A stretch of 64,000 bases of DNA from Sideroxydans sp. CL21 (GCF_902459525.1 NZ_LR699166.1:597501-661500); one strand, 5' to 3'; shown: positions 35,033 through 44,497, counted from the stretch's first letter. Made by a program: numbers and translations. Notes: generated by a model not told the origin, from the sequence alone.

Positions 35033-37014
35033 TGCTTGAAATCAAATCCACTGCAGACATTGAGGCACTCCGCGAAAGCTTCGAGGTGGAATGCAAGCTG
35101 GCCGCTGGGCGAGATGGCAAGGGTGAACTACCGAAGGATATCTGGGAAACCTATAGTGCACTGGCGAATAGCTATGGCGGTGATGTGCTACTCGGTGTGC
35201 AGGAAAGTTCTGGGCGCTTCCATACACATGGCATCGTAAACCACGGCAAGGTCATCAACGAGCTTTGGAATAATCTGAATAATCCTCAAAAGGTCAGTAC
35301 CAATCTTTTGAAAGAGCAGCATGTTCAGGTGATCGATCTGGAGGGCAGGTCGGTCATCCACATTCATGTGCCAAGAGCGCCCCGCAAGTGCAGGCCGGTA
35401 TACATTGGCGGCAACCCGATGACCGGCACCTACAAAAGGCAGAACAGCGGCGATTATCAATGCGATGAGGAAAGCGTTCGTCGCATGTTGGCAGAGCAGG
35501 TGGAGGATAGTCGCGACAATGAGATTCTCCAAAACTATGGTTCCGAAGATATCGATGCAGATAGTTTCAATGCCTACCGCAATCTTTATGCAACCCGTTC
35601 ACCGGATCATCCCTGGAATCAGGCTGACCCACAAACTTTTATGCGGAATATCGGGGCATGGCGGATGGATCGTGAAACGGGACAAGGTGGATTGACCCGC
35701 GCCGGCTTGCTGATGTTCGGCCGTCTGCCCTCCATTCAAGAGGCGTTCCCCAACTATATGCTCGACTATCAGGAGCGTGCCGAGGCCAAGACCGAGGCGC
35801 GATGGGTGGATAGGTTGACGCTGGATGGCTCGTGGTCCGGCAATCTGTTCGATTATTACCGTCGGGTGATCAAGAAACTGACGAGTGATTTGAAAGTGCC
35901 ATTTGTGCTGGAAGGTGATTTGCGTAAGGACGATACGCCGGTGCATCAGGCACTGCGTGAGGCCTTGGTCAATACGCTTGTACATGCGGACTACTCGGGA
36001 CGCGCATCGGTTCTGGTGGTTAAACGCCCGGATATGTTCGGCTTCCGCAATCCGGGTTTGATGCGGGTGCCGCAGGAGATTGCCGTTACTGGCGGCGATA
36101 GTGATTGCCGAAATCGTTTGCTGCATCAGATGTTCCGCTATATCGGTCTCGGCGAGCAGGCTGGGTCGGGGATTCCGAAGATATACCAGGGATGGAACAG
36201 CCAGCATTGGCGTGCGCCATTGTTGGTGGAAAAAGAACAGCCTTCGGAGCAAACGCTGCTTGAGCTCAGGATGTTGAGTTTGTTGCCGGAAGAGGTGGTT
36301 CGTGAATTGCGGGAGAACTTGGGCGAGTTGTTCGACGGATTGCCACATCTGGAGCAATTGATTCTTGCAGCGGCAGCGACTGAGCAAACCGTTACTCATC
36401 GGCGCATGGCGGAAATTTCCACGGAACATGCTCATGACCTGACGCTGGCTTTCCAACGACTTGTTAAATCAGGAATTCTGGTATCCAGCGGGCATGGTAA
36501 AGGCACGGTTTACCACCTTCCGGGCCAAAATCTGCCAACCCCGGATCAGGCGTTTGGTTACGGTAACTTTATGTCCGGAGCTCAGGATTTGCCGTCAGAT
36601 TCGAGCTCCGGACATAACGACCAGAGCTCCGGACGTAGCGACCGCTTGCAGTCCAATTCTGCCCGCCATGAAGATGGACACCTACTGGTAAAAGGGCTTA
36701 ACAAGCCCTTGATAGATAACATTGAGCTATTGCCGGATACGCTACGACAGGAGCTAATGTCCGTAGCCGAGGAGGCTAGAAATAAACCCCGACTGGCGCC
36801 GGAAGACATGACAAGAATTCTTACAAGGCTATGCGAGGATGTTTATTTGACGCAGCAGGTGTTGGCAGAACTCGTGAATCGCAAACCGGAAGCTTTGCGA
36901 AAGAATACTTTGAGGCCCTTGGTGGATAGCGGCCTTCTGGCTTTGGCATTCCCAACGGTGCCGACGCATCCGCAGCAGGCGTATACCAGCAATAAGGGAA
37001 GTGGCAATGATTAG
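35032..37014 (+). CDS. AlbA_2 (Schlafen-like) and HATPase domain protein
   Basis: The 660-aa protein has an N-terminal AlbA_2/Schlafen-type domain: [34 protein letters not shown] near residues 18-50 and [19 protein letters not shown] near 124-142. A GHKL-type ATPase segment follows ([19 protein letters not shown] near 304; [14 protein letters not shown] near 371), with winged-helix-like regions to the C-terminus. Related proteins are annotated as transcription regulators or ATP-binding proteins and are common in restriction loci. It starts inside the hsdR stub stop and ends overlapping the hsdR start, so it is inserted without breaking coupling. Confidence 0.8.
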   Translation: MLEIKSTADIEALRESFEVECKLAAGRDGKGELPKDIWETYSALANSYGGDVLLGVQESSGRFHTHGIVNHGKVINELWNNLNNPQKVSTNLLKEQHVQVIDLEGRSVIHIHVPRAPRKCRPVYIGGNPMTGTYKRQNSGDYQCDEESVRRMLAEQVEDSRDNEILQNYGSEDIDADSFNAYRNLYATRSPDHPWNQADPQTFMRNIGAWRMDRETGQGGLTRAGLLMFGRLPSIQEAFPNYMLDYQERAEAKTEARWVDRLTLDGSWSGNLFDYYRRVIKKLTSDLKVPFVLEGDLRKDDTPVHQALREALVNTLVHADYSGRASVLVVKRPDMFGFRNPGLMRVPQEIAVTGGDSDCRNRLLHQMFRYIGLGEQAGSGIPKIYQGWNSQHWRAPLLVEKEQPSEQTLLELRMLSLLPEEVVRELRENLGELFDGLPHLEQLILAAAATEQTVTHRRMAEISTEHAHDLTLAFQRLVKSGILVSSGHGKGTVYHLPGQNLPTPDQAFGYGNFMSGAQDLPSDSSSGHNDQSSGRSDRLQSNSARHEDGHLLVKGLNKPLIDNIELLPDTLRQELMSVAEEARNKPRLAPEDMTRILTRLCEDVYLTQQVLAELVNRKPEALRKNTLRPLVDSGLLALAFPTVPTHPQQAYTSNKGSGND

Positions 37015-40000
37015 CGAAGACCATCTGGAACAACTCGCCCTCACTTGGTTTCAGGACTCTGGTTGGGAGTATTGCTACGGACCGGATATTGCGCCGGATG
37101 GCACGAAGCCCGAGCGCGCAGACTACCGACAGGTGGTGTTGGCGGAGCGCTTGCTTGATGCGTTGGGCCGCCTGAACCCTGAGATACCGGAGGCAGTATT
37201 GGATGAGGTGGTGCATCGGTTGGGCAAGCTGCACGAGCCTTCATTGCTCAAGAGTAACCGCAGTTTTCATGAGTTGTTGCTGGATGGCGTTGCGGTAGAG
37301 GTGGAAACCGACGGTGTGAAGCGCGGCGACCGTGTGCGGCTGATGGATTTTGAGGATCTCGCGAACAACCGCTTTCTGGTGGTGAACCAGTTCACTATCC
37401 AGGGTGTCAGGCAGCCGCGCCGACCGGACCTGGTGTGCTTCATCAATGGCCTACCCATCGCGGTGATCGAATTGAAGAACCCAGCTACCGAGCAGGCGGA
37501 TATCTGGTCAGCGTTCAACCAATTGGAAACCTATAAGGCGGAAATATCCGACCTGTTTGTATTCAACGAGGCGCTAGTGATTTCGGATGGATTACTGGCG
37601 CGCGTGGGTTCGCTTACCGCAGACCGCGAGCGCTACATGCCTTGGCGCACGCTGCGCAGCGAGAATGACAAGCCCTTGCTGGAATTCGAACTGGAGAAAG
37701 TGGTGCGCGGATTCTTTGCGCCCGACCTGTTGCTGGATTACTTGCGTTATTTCATCCTGTACGAACAAGGCGAGGATGGCATCGTCAAGAAGATCGCGGG
37801 CTACCACCAGTTCCACGCGGTGCGCGAGGCGGTGAGGGCGACGGTGATTGCTGCGACGGGGCCGCTACCTGATAAGGCTGAGTTAGAGCGAGCGACCTAT
37901 GGCAAGGAAGTCAAACCCGGCTCGCGCAAAGGCGGCATCGTGTGGCATACGCAAGGCTCGGGCAAGAGTATTTCGATGGTGTGCTTCGTTGGTAAGCTGA
38001 TGCAGCAGCAGGAAATGCAGAACCCGACGATTGTTGTTGTGACCGACCGCAATGATCTGGATGGGCAGTTATTCCAGACTTTCACCGGGGCGCGTTCGCT
38101 GCTGAAGGAAATGCCGCAGCAAGCGGAAGATAGAGATGCGTTGCGCATGCTGCTGAATGGGCGGCCATCAGGTGGGATTATTTTTACAACGATGCAGAAG
38201 TTTGCGCCGGGTAAAAACGAAGATGTATTTCCTAAACTGACTGAACGTACCAATATCGTGGTGATCGCCGACGAAGCACACCGTTCGCAGTACGGTTTGA
38301 ATGCGGTGTTGGATAAGAAGACGGGAAAGTACAAATACGGATTCGCTAAGCACCTACGCGATGCGTTGCCAAACGCGACCTTCGTCGGCTTCACCGGCAC
38401 ACCGGTGGAAAACGACGACAAGGATACGCGCGCGGTGTTCGGTGATTACGTCAGCATCTACGATATTCAGGATGCGGTAGATGACGGTGCGACCGTGCCG
38501 ATCTATTACGAGAGCCGCCTCGCCAAACTCGACATCAACCAGGCGCAGATCGAGCAGCTTAACGATGACGTTGACGAAGTGTTCGAGGACGAGGAGGACG
38601 CCGCGACGCGCGAAGCCGCCAAGACCAAGTGGGCTGCGCTGGAAAAACTGGTGGGTGCCGAACCGCGGCTGGAGCAGGTAGCGGCGGACATCGTGCAACA
38701 TTTCGAGGCGCGCAATGCGGCGATGGAAGGTAAGGGCATGATCGTGTGCATGAGTCGCACGATTTGCGCGCAACTTTACAAGGAAATTGTGAAGCTGCGG
38801 CCGGGCTGGCACAGCGACGATCCCGCGCAGGGGGCGATCAAGGTAGTGATGACCGGCTCGGCGGCGGATGTCGAATTGCTACGCCCGCACATCTACAACG
38901 CAACAACCAAGAAGCAGTTGGAGAAGCGCTTCAAGAACCCGAAAGACCCACTGAAACTCGTGATAGTGCGCGACATGTGGCTTACCGGCTTCGATGTGCC
39001 GTGCCTACACACGATGTACGTGGACAAGCCGATGCGTGAGCACAACTTGATGCAGGCGATTGCACGGGTGAATCGCGTGTTCCATGATAAGGAAGGAGGG
39101 CTGGTGGTGGATTACATCGGCATCGCCGCCGAACTGCGCAAAGCTTTAAAGATATACACCGAAAGCTGGGGCAAGGGCATGCCAACACTGGACGCCGCCG
39201 AGGCTTTGGCCAAGCTGAAGGAATACATGGAAGTAGCGCACGGGTTGTTGAACGGCTTCGACTACGCTGCATATCGCACCAAGGCGACCGCTTTGCTCTT
39301 GCCTGCAGCAAACTTTGTGCTGGGGCTGGAGGATGGAAAGAAGCGCTGGTTCGATGTAGTGCTGAAAATCACTAAGGCATTTTCACTGTGCGGTACGCTG
39401 GATGAGGCAATTCAGTTGCGCGAGGAGATCGCTTTCCTGCAGGCGATTAAGGCTGTGATCGCTAAGGCGACAGAGACTGACAAGAAACTGGCGGAAGAGC
39501 ATAAGAACGCAGTACTCAAGCAGATACTCGACAATGCAGTGCTGGCCGAAGGTGTGGAAGATATTTTCAAGCTGGCGGGGTTGGATCGCCCGGATATCGG
39601 CATCCTATCTGATAGTTTTCTCGAAGAGGTGCGGCAACTACCGCAGCGCAATTTTGCCGTGGAACTGCTGCAAAAACTGTTAAACGACGAGATCAAGTCG
39701 CGCTGTCGGACCAATGTGCTGCTTGAGAAGAAATTCAGCGACCGCCTGCTGGCAGCATTGAACCGCTACCGCAACCGCGCTATCGAAAGCGCGCAGGTGA
39801 TTGAGGAATTGATTGCGATGGCGAAGGAGTTTCGCGAGGTGGCAAAGCGCGGCGATGAACTCGGTCTCAACGAATCAGAACTCGCGTTTTATGATGCGCT
39901 GGCGGATAACGAAAGTGCAGTGCGGGAATTGGGCGACGATATCCTGAAACAAATCGCGCACGAGTTAACCGACAAGCTGCGAAACAGCACGACGGTCGAT

Positions 40001-40153
40001 TGGCAGAAGCGCGACAGCGTGCGTGCCCGGCTGCGTAATTTGGTTCGGATCACGTTGCGCCGTTACAAGTACCCACCGGATATGCAAGAGGCGGCAATTC
40101 AGTTGGTGCTGGAGCAGGCGGAGCGGTTGTCTGAGGAGTGGTCTCACGACTAA
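37007..40153 (+). CDS. hsdR: Type I restriction enzyme R subunit
   Basis: The protein of about 1048 aa has an N-terminal nuclease domain of the PD-(D/E)xK kind ([21 protein letters not shown], Asp near 140, Glu155 and Lys157). An SF2 translocase follows, with Walker A HTQGSGKS (near 314), [12 protein letters not shown] (DEAH box near 421), GFTGTPVE (near 462) and a C-terminal domain joining the M/S core. It cuts unmodified DNA after ATP-driven translocation. GTG 37001 is an alternative start; either overlaps the AlbA_2 gene. A residue-level copy of its first 27 residues occurs at 34913. Confidence 0.95.
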   Translation: MISEDHLEQLALTWFQDSGWEYCYGPDIAPDGTKPERADYRQVVLAERLLDALGRLNPEIPEAVLDEVVHRLGKLHEPSLLKSNRSFHELLLDGVAVEVETDGVKRGDRVRLMDFEDLANNRFLVVNQFTIQGVRQPRRPDLVCFINGLPIAVIELKNPATEQADIWSAFNQLETYKAEISDLFVFNEALVISDGLLARVGSLTADRERYMPWRTLRSENDKPLLEFELEKVVRGFFAPDLLLDYLRYFILYEQGEDGIVKKIAGYHQFHAVREAVRATVIAATGPLPDKAELERATYGKEVKPGSRKGGIVWHTQGSGKSISMVCFVGKLMQQQEMQNPTIVVVTDRNDLDGQLFQTFTGARSLLKEMPQQAEDRDALRMLLNGRPSGGIIFTTMQKFAPGKNEDVFPKLTERTNIVVIADEAHRSQYGLNAVLDKKTGKYKYGFAKHLRDALPNATFVGFTGTPVENDDKDTRAVFGDYVSIYDIQDAVDDGATVPIYYESRLAKLDINQAQIEQLNDDVDEVFEDEEDAATREAAKTKWAALEKLVGAEPRLEQVAADIVQHFEARNAAMEGKGMIVCMSRTICAQLYKEIVKLRPGWHSDDPAQGAIKVVMTGSAADVELLRPHIYNATTKKQLEKRFKNPKDPLKLVIVRDMWLTGFDVPCLHTMYVDKPMREHNLMQAIARVNRVFHDKEGGLVVDYIGIAAELRKALKIYTESWGKGMPTLDAAEALAKLKEYMEVAHGLLNGFDYAAYRTKATALLLPAANFVLGLEDGKKRWFDVVLKITKAFSLCGTLDEAIQLREEIAFLQAIKAVIAKATETDKKLAEEHKNAVLKQILDNAVLAEGVEDIFKLAGLDRPDIGILSDSFLEEVRQLPQRNFAVELLQKLLNDEIKSRCRTNVLLEKKFSDRLLAALNRYRNRAIESAQVIEELIAMAKEFREVAKRGDELGLNESELAFYDALADNESAVRELGDDILKQIAHELTDKLRNSTTVDWQKRDSVRARLRNLVRITLRRYKYPPDMQEAAIQLVLEQAERLSEEWSHD

Positions 40154-40167
40154 ACGGGGGATTTGAG

Positions 40168-41049
40168 ATGGGCAAGGGGATAACGAGAGAACGAACAGGG
40201 CTTCTACTTCAAACACTTTTTAAGGTGTTGAGTGAGCAACCAGAGGGGTTGCCCGCAAAGGATGCACTTGAAGTAGTAGCAGGACGAACTCAGCTTACAG
40301 AGCACGAGGCAGGCTTATACGAAACCGGTGGGCGGCGTTTCGATAAGATTTTGCGGTTTGCCACTGTCGATGCAGTGAAAGCCGGGTGGATGATTAAAAC
40401 AAAGGGGACATGGGAAATCACAGAGGCAGGTAAAGAAGCGTTAAAAACTTTCCCTAAGCCGGAAGAATTTTATCGGGAAGCGTCTCGGCTTTATTGGAAG
40501 TGGCGTCGAGCAAATCCTATTGAGGTTGAGCCAGAGGAGCCTGCCGATGAACGTGGTGCAACAATCACTTTTGAAGAGGCAGAGGAACAGGCATGGAATG
40601 AGATATCTGCCTTTCTTGAGAACATCGACCCATATGTCTTGCAGGATCTTGTTGCTGCGCTACTAGAGGCGATGGGATATCACGTGAACTGGATTTCTCC
40701 GCCCGGGAAAGATAGTGGTCTTGATATTGTTGCGTATTCTGACCCGCTAGGCACCAAGTTACCGCGAATTAAAGTCCAAGTGAAACGGCGTAAAGACTCG
40801 ATTCGCGTTGATGAACTTCGTTCGTTCATCGCTTTGATTAATGAAGATGACGTAGGTATTTTTGTTACGACTGGTGGCTTCACTAAAGATGCTGATGAAC
40901 TTGCAAGGCATCAAGAGCGAAGAAGGATTACGCTTATTAATCGGGAACGATTGGTCGATCTGTGGATTGAGTATCAGGATAAGGTTGCTCTTGATAAACG
41001 CGATGCATTGCCATTGAAGCCAATCTATTTTCTTGCACCTGAAGAATGA
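40168..41049 (+). CDS. mrr: Mrr-family restriction endonuclease
   Basis: The 293-aa protein has an N-terminal winged-helix Mrr_N domain (about 10-100). The Mrr_cat domain carries GYHVNWISPPGKDSGLDIVAY (Asp near 184) and KVQVKRR (Gln-x-Lys near 204), the nuclease signature of this PD-(D/E)xK branch. IFVTTGGFTKDADELARH near 232 is also typical. Mrr enzymes cut methylated DNA and can be toxic when a foreign methylase appears. It starts 14 nt after hsdR, in the same operon. Confidence 0.9.
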   Translation: MGKGITRERTGLLLQTLFKVLSEQPEGLPAKDALEVVAGRTQLTEHEAGLYETGGRRFDKILRFATVDAVKAGWMIKTKGTWEITEAGKEALKTFPKPEEFYREASRLYWKWRRANPIEVEPEEPADERGATITFEEAEEQAWNEISAFLENIDPYVLQDLVAALLEAMGYHVNWISPPGKDSGLDIVAYSDPLGTKLPRIKVQVKRRKDSIRVDELRSFIALINEDDVGIFVTTGGFTKDADELARHQERRRITLINRERLVDLWIEYQDKVALDKRDALPLKPIYFLAPEE

Positions 41050-41147
41050 ATTTATGAAACTAGAAGTGAATGATGAATAGTTCCGCTGAATTGCCTTCGC
41101 CAATAAAAGTAGTGCCGTGTTGCTGCATAGGTATTCGAGGTGACTAA

Positions 41148-42038
41148 ATGACAGGGCTGGGAGAACTGTTAGTCGGGCTGAATATCCTTGAAAAACTCGG
41201 GAAATTCTGGAATTGGCTGCGCGGCAAGCAATCTACAAAACCCGAAACCGTCGTTACCCGTTTCATCCGTTTGTTTGAAAGTCACGGCGTACACCGCAAC
41301 CAGATACCGCGCTTCATCGGCCATGGCTTGACGTTGAAGGACGTGCAGGATGATATTTCGCTACTTGCCAAACTCGATGAATCACTGCTTGACGATGTCT
41401 GTGAAAAGTTTGCAGTACGTCGCGAATGGCTCGATGGTGCCGAGAAGCAGATTTATCCGTACCATGAGTTCTACAAATATCCGAAAAATTTTGTGGAATT
41501 CTTGGATGATTTGGAATTGAATAATCGAGAGGGAAATCTACACGGCGTCTTGGTTTCTCCCGCTGAGAAAGATGGGCCGCATGCAGAATCGCTCCTTATA
41601 TTGCAGGAAACTATCGGCCATGTTGGTGAAAAGCCAATTTATCGTTATTACTTGTGTGACTCCTGGCCATTAGGCTATTGGAAAGCGCGTGGCTATGTGA
41701 CCGCCTGTATCGCAATTGCATGGAAGCGCCATGCTTTTATCCATGGAGTTACTCGGCCCAATAAGGAAATCGCACAGTTGATTCAGGGTGAAACTCTGCT
41801 TGGCTGGCGGGGCGACGGTATCTGGGCTCTTAGGGGAGAGAGATGGTATCCGGAAGATATGTCTCTGCAGCCCGATGCATTTCTTGATGGTGTTGACCCT
41901 GAGCGAAATAATTTTGGTATTGAATCTGGTTTGAAGCTCTGGTTGTCGCTTGAAGAGGAGGGTTTCATGGATTCGGGAATCAAAACGGGCGCAAGGCAGT
42001 TGTTCGAACGGGAACTAGCGAAGTATTCAAATGAATAA
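41148..42038 (+). CDS. Unknown 296-aa protein at the end of the restriction operon
   Basis: The protein has a hydrophobic N-terminus, a helical stretch resembling a helix-turn-helix (TLKDVQDDISLLAKLDESLLDDVCEKFAVRREWLDG, about 61-97), and a mixed C-terminal domain rich in Trp and aromatic residues (RYYLCDSWPLGYWKARGYV; GWRGDGIWALRGERWYP). I do not recognise the family. A GAGGTG ribosome binding site precedes the ATG by 5 nt. Position 98 nt behind mrr and its AT-rich composition place it with the defence cargo. Confidence 0.75.
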   Translation: MTGLGELLVGLNILEKLGKFWNWLRGKQSTKPETVVTRFIRLFESHGVHRNQIPRFIGHGLTLKDVQDDISLLAKLDESLLDDVCEKFAVRREWLDGAEKQIYPYHEFYKYPKNFVEFLDDLELNNREGNLHGVLVSPAEKDGPHAESLLILQETIGHVGEKPIYRYYLCDSWPLGYWKARGYVTACIAIAWKRHAFIHGVTRPNKEIAQLIQGETLLGWRGDGIWALRGERWYPEDMSLQPDAFLDGVDPERNNFGIESGLKLWLSLEEEGFMDSGIKTGARQLFERELAKYSNE

Positions 42039-42095
42039 AACTTTCCGCCAATGCTTCTGCAATATTGAGAGGTGACTCTAGCGGCGTGCTGCACG

Positions 42096-42215
42096 TCAAT
42101 AATGTGGCGGCCTTTCGTTCGCAGACTTTCCCTCATTCCCCGCTTCAGCCGGCGCCTGAACGTGCCTCGCGAGCGCCCTGCAACTCTCTTCCAACTGGTC
42201 CAGCTTTTGTTGCTG
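42096..42215 (-). pseudogene. Duplicated 3' end of slyX (39 codons plus stop)
   Basis: On the minus strand the 40 codons QQQ-KLDQLEES...NERPPHY-stop repeat the C-terminus of the slyX product encoded at 43101-43310. The differences are Ile to Ser, Leu to Pro and one missing Gln codon. It has no start codon of its own. It begins 5 nt after the stop of the toxin gene, and with the intact slyX end it flanks the toxin-antitoxin cassette as direct repeats of about 115-120 nt. Confidence 0.85.
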
Positions 42216-42220
42216 TGTGA

Positions 42221-42496
42221 TCAATACACCACATCATGATCACCCACATTGATCGGAATGATCTCTTCGTCCTTAATTAACAGCTCAAGCGTGATACGGT
42301 AAGAGAGGTTGATGGATACCGAGTGCAGCCCCTGCAACCTTCCGCTCAGGGCATGCAAGCGCAAAGAGGGATGGTGCGGGTTCAACTCCAGCAGTTGCAG
42401 TGTCTTGAGGTATTGGTTTTCCAGCTCGGGATGGCATTTTAGAAAACGCGCTGCGCGTTTTTCGTACTGCTCCGTATAGATAAGCTGAAAGGTCAT
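42221..42496 (-). CDS. RelE/ParE-superfamily toxin
   Basis: The 91-aa basic protein MTFQLIYTEQYEKRAARFLKCHPELE... has the RelE/ParE/YafQ layout: two helices, a beta-sheet with LSYRITLELLIKDEEIIPINVG, and the C-terminal GDHDVVY seen in YafQ/RelE-like mRNA interferases. It should cut mRNA at the ribosome or inhibit gyrase; which is not clear. The Phd-like antitoxin gene lies upstream on the same strand but 172 nt away, with a palindromic element in between. Confidence 0.82.
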   Translation of the reverse strand: MTFQLIYTEQYEKRAARFLKCHPELENQYLKTLQLLELNPHHPSLRLHALSGRLQGLHSVSINLSYRITLELLIKDEEIIPINVGDHDVVY

Positions 42497-42537
42497 GGCA
42501 AGTAACCAAATATGATTATGAAGTTGCCATAACCTTT

Positions 42538-42641
42538 CCCTCTCCCCAACCCTCTAGGTAAAACAACTAGCCATTCGACTAGGCTGCAAAATACCGCAGC
42601 CAAGTCGCTGGTTATCCCGCTTGCGGGCGAGGGGGCAACGG
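42538..42641. repeat. Palindromic repeat interrupted by a second hairpin element
   Basis: The outer element reads CCCTCTCCCCAACCCTCT (42538-42555), then resumes CCCGCTTGCGGGCGAGGGGG (42616-42635). Joined, these match the uninterrupted copy at 59326-59367. The 60 nt between (42556-42615) form their own hairpin, arms about 42565-42587 and 42596-42613. They match the element at 56744-56798 in the reverse orientation. The composite separates the antitoxin from the toxin gene. Confidence 0.78.
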
Positions 42642-42668
42642 TAGGCTGCGCGAGTGTCAGATCCCTGC

Positions 42669-42929
42669 TCATGCGGCAGTCTTTTTCACCCGCTTCACAT
42701 GCGCTGCCGCGGTGCCCTTGTTAAACCGGCCGGCGGCGATGTCGGTTTTGGTTTCGGCCAATGCGGCTTCCAATTCGCATTCGCGCAGGTGGTGATACTG
42801 CGCGATCTCCATCACCACGAAACGCTCTTTGCCGCGAACCGAGACGATCGCTTCCGGCCGGTCCGCCAGCACCGCTTCAATGGCGGCGATGCCTTTTGTT
42901 TTTAAATCATTGGCAGTCAGGTTGGACAT
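42669..42929 (-). CDS. Phd/YefM-type antitoxin
   Basis: The 86-aa protein MSNLTANDLKTKGIAAIEAVLADRPEAIVSVRGKERFVVMEIAQYHHLRE... has the Phd/YefM N-terminal DNA-binding fold (helix-strand-strand with VRGKERFVVM). A C-terminal helical tail (ECELEAALAETKTDIAAGRF) would wrap the toxin. TAAGGAGATAAGTC precedes the start. It is the first gene of a toxin-antitoxin operon; the toxin is at 42221. Confidence 0.82.
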   Translation of the reverse strand: MSNLTANDLKTKGIAAIEAVLADRPEAIVSVRGKERFVVMEIAQYHHLRECELEAALAETKTDIAAGRFNKGTAAAHVKRVKKTAA

Positions 42930-43100
42930 GACTTATCTCCTTGTGGAGTTGTTTACAGTGTTTCGAATAATACGCTTAAGAGTGCGATTCATCAACGGCC
43001 AAAAGGTGTTGTTGTTTCAGGCTGTTAAGTAACAGTTCCAAGCTGGAGGCGCATAAGCAGCCAATAGATCGTGGGGTGATTTCAGCGAGGGAACTGCTTG

Positions 43101-43310
43101 TTAGTAATGTGGCGGCCTTTCGTTCGCTTGAGACTTGCCTTCATTCCCCGCTTCAGCCAGTGCCTGGACGTGCCTTGCGAGCGCCCTGCAAATCTCTTCT
43201 AGCTGGTCCAGCTTTTGTTGTTGCTGATAGACCGCTTTGTTCAGTTCGTCGATCTGGTCTTCCTGGTAGCTGATCTTTGTTTCGATGTTTTCTAGGCGTT
43301 TTTCAATCAT
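43101..43310 (-). CDS. slyX: SlyX family protein
   Basis: The 69-aa protein MIEKRLENIETKISYQEDQIDELNKAVYQQQQKLDQLE... is a short coiled coil of the SlyX family, ending NERPPHY as these proteins do. The start at 43310 has AGGA 7 nt before it. Its function is not settled. The last third is duplicated at 42096-42215, on the other side of the toxin-antitoxin cassette. Confidence 0.9.
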   Translation of the reverse strand: MIEKRLENIETKISYQEDQIDELNKAVYQQQQKLDQLEEICRALARHVQALAEAGNEGKSQANERPPHY

Positions 43311-43390
43311 GAGGTGATCCTGTGAGTTTTGCGACTGGCTGTGGGGATGAGGGACTGTGCACTGCCTCAAAACGTTTTTCAACTCAACGC

Positions 43391-43433
43391 CCCTCACCCT
43401 AACCCTAACCCTCTCCCGCCTGCGGGAGAGGGG
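43391..43433. repeat. Palindromic repeat upstream of slyX
   Basis: CCCTCACCCTAACCCTAACCCTCTCCCGC with the dyad CCTCTCCCGC / GCGGGAGAGG (about 43409-43432). It belongs to the same family as 29405, 42538 and 59326 and sits in the gap between slyX and the lipoprotein gene. Confidence 0.6.
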
Positions 43434-43440
43434 ATATCAC

Positions 43441-43899
43441 TTAGCAGTGCTCGCCCGGCTTGAGTTCAAAGAAACGCGGATACTCGGTGGGATGTCCTGC
43501 CAGCACTTTTACGCAATCGCCTACCTTGTATTGCCCGTAGCTCATCACTTCGATGCGCTCCGTGCTGTGCAGCGGTTGCACGGTGTAACGGTTCGCGCCC
43601 TTGGCGACCTGCGGCGGTTCATCGTGCCTGGTGGGTTGGTCGTCCATGCCCATCATGATCCCGCCGAAGCCAAAGCCGAATCCACCACCGCCCCCGCTGC
43701 CAACGCCCAAACCGATGCCGATGCTGCCGTGGGTGTCGGAGGGCGTGTGCGCTGCCGCCTGCTTGCGCTCCACGTCGGTAAAGTCATGCCTGTCCACCAC
43801 CGTCGCCAACTTCACATAGCGCGCATCCTCTTCCAGCTTGGGCGCGCTGTGGCAAGCGGCCAGTAACACCAGCACTATCGCCGCAAAGATATTTTTCAT
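43441..43899 (-). CDS. Glycine-rich lipoprotein, unknown
   Basis: The 152-aa protein has a type II signal peptide with lipobox LLAAC (Cys16). A polar region follows, then a low-complexity glycine run (GIGLGVGSGGGGGFGFGFGG, about 60-80). The C-terminal domain has QPLHSTERIEVMSYGQYKVGDCVKVLAG and a closing GEHC. It should be anchored to the outer membrane. The glycine run recalls SlyB-like lipoproteins, but I do not assign it. It is upstream of slyX on the same strand. Confidence 0.75.
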   Translation of the reverse strand: MKNIFAAIVLVLLAACHSAPKLEEDARYVKLATVVDRHDFTDVERKQAAAHTPSDTHGSIGIGLGVGSGGGGGFGFGFGGIMMGMDDQPTRHDEPPQVAKGANRYTVQPLHSTERIEVMSYGQYKVGDCVKVLAGHPTEYPRFFELKPGEHC

Positions 43900-44043
43900 T
43901 ATTGAACTCCTTGCCAGGATTTTATATGGCTCGTGGCGAGTATGGCAGAGTGGGCGCGGGCGTCAAAGTTTTGCGGTGGGGTGGGTTTGGAGTTGATTGT
44001 TGGCGCTCCCACACGGCTCAATATCCACGTTTGAATCTTCGGA

Positions 44044-44072
44044 TTGACAACAGAACGAACGTTCTCTACCAT
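44044..44072 (+). promoter_or_regulatory. Promoter with an embedded dyad before the rhuM remnant
   Basis: TTGACA (44044-44049) and TACCAT (44067-44072) are spaced by 17 nt. Between them lies the dyad AGAACG-AA-CGTTCT (44052-44065), which also reads GAAC-N4-GTTC, a spacing used by one class of LexA sites. It could be an operator that blocks this promoter. Confidence 0.45.
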
Positions 44073-44110
44073 GCGGCAGCCTGTCATCCTTAGATCAAGG
44101 AGTCCTGACC

Positions 44111-44476
44111 ATGCAATCCCATACCGATCCTCAAACACCCATAGCCATTTATCAGTCCGCGGACGGTTCGATTGCAACCGAGGTTCGACTGGAAGGGGAA
44201 ACAGTCTGGCTGTCGCAGAAGCAGATGGCTGATCTGTTTGATAAGAATGTGCCGAACATCAATGAGCACATTTCCAACTTATATTCCGAGGGGGAATTGG
44301 AGCCCGCGTCAACTATTCGGAAATTCCGAATAGTTCGCCAGGAGGGTAAGCGTCAGGTGGAGCGTGAGATTGAGCATTACAACCTGGATGTGATTATCTC
44401 GGTCGGCAAACGGCAAACGGCAAACGGCTTTAGTGATTATGCCGTACGCTTCGACCAGTTCCGTTGTGAATCGTAG
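44111..44476 (+). pseudogene. Truncated RhuM-family gene
   Basis: The 121-codon frame has the RhuM N-terminal pattern: IAIYQSADGSIATEVRLEGETVWLSQKQMADLFDKNVPNINEHISNLYSEGEL, then HYNLDVIISVGKR. Full RhuM proteins run to about 330 residues; here the frame loses similarity after ISVGKR and stops at 44476. The break is marked by three tandem GGCAAAC units (44405-44425). RhuM-type proteins are found in genomic islands and are linked to toxin-like functions, so this is a decayed island gene. A small AAGGAG site lies upstream. Confidence 0.75.
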
Positions 44477-44497
44477 AATGACATGCATGGAGAGCGT

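Noticed and set aside
43106-43226. Reading the slyX repeat as terminal repeats of an insertion sequence
   Set aside because: The repeats are direct, are coding in slyX, and no transposase lies between them. They are better explained as a duplication.
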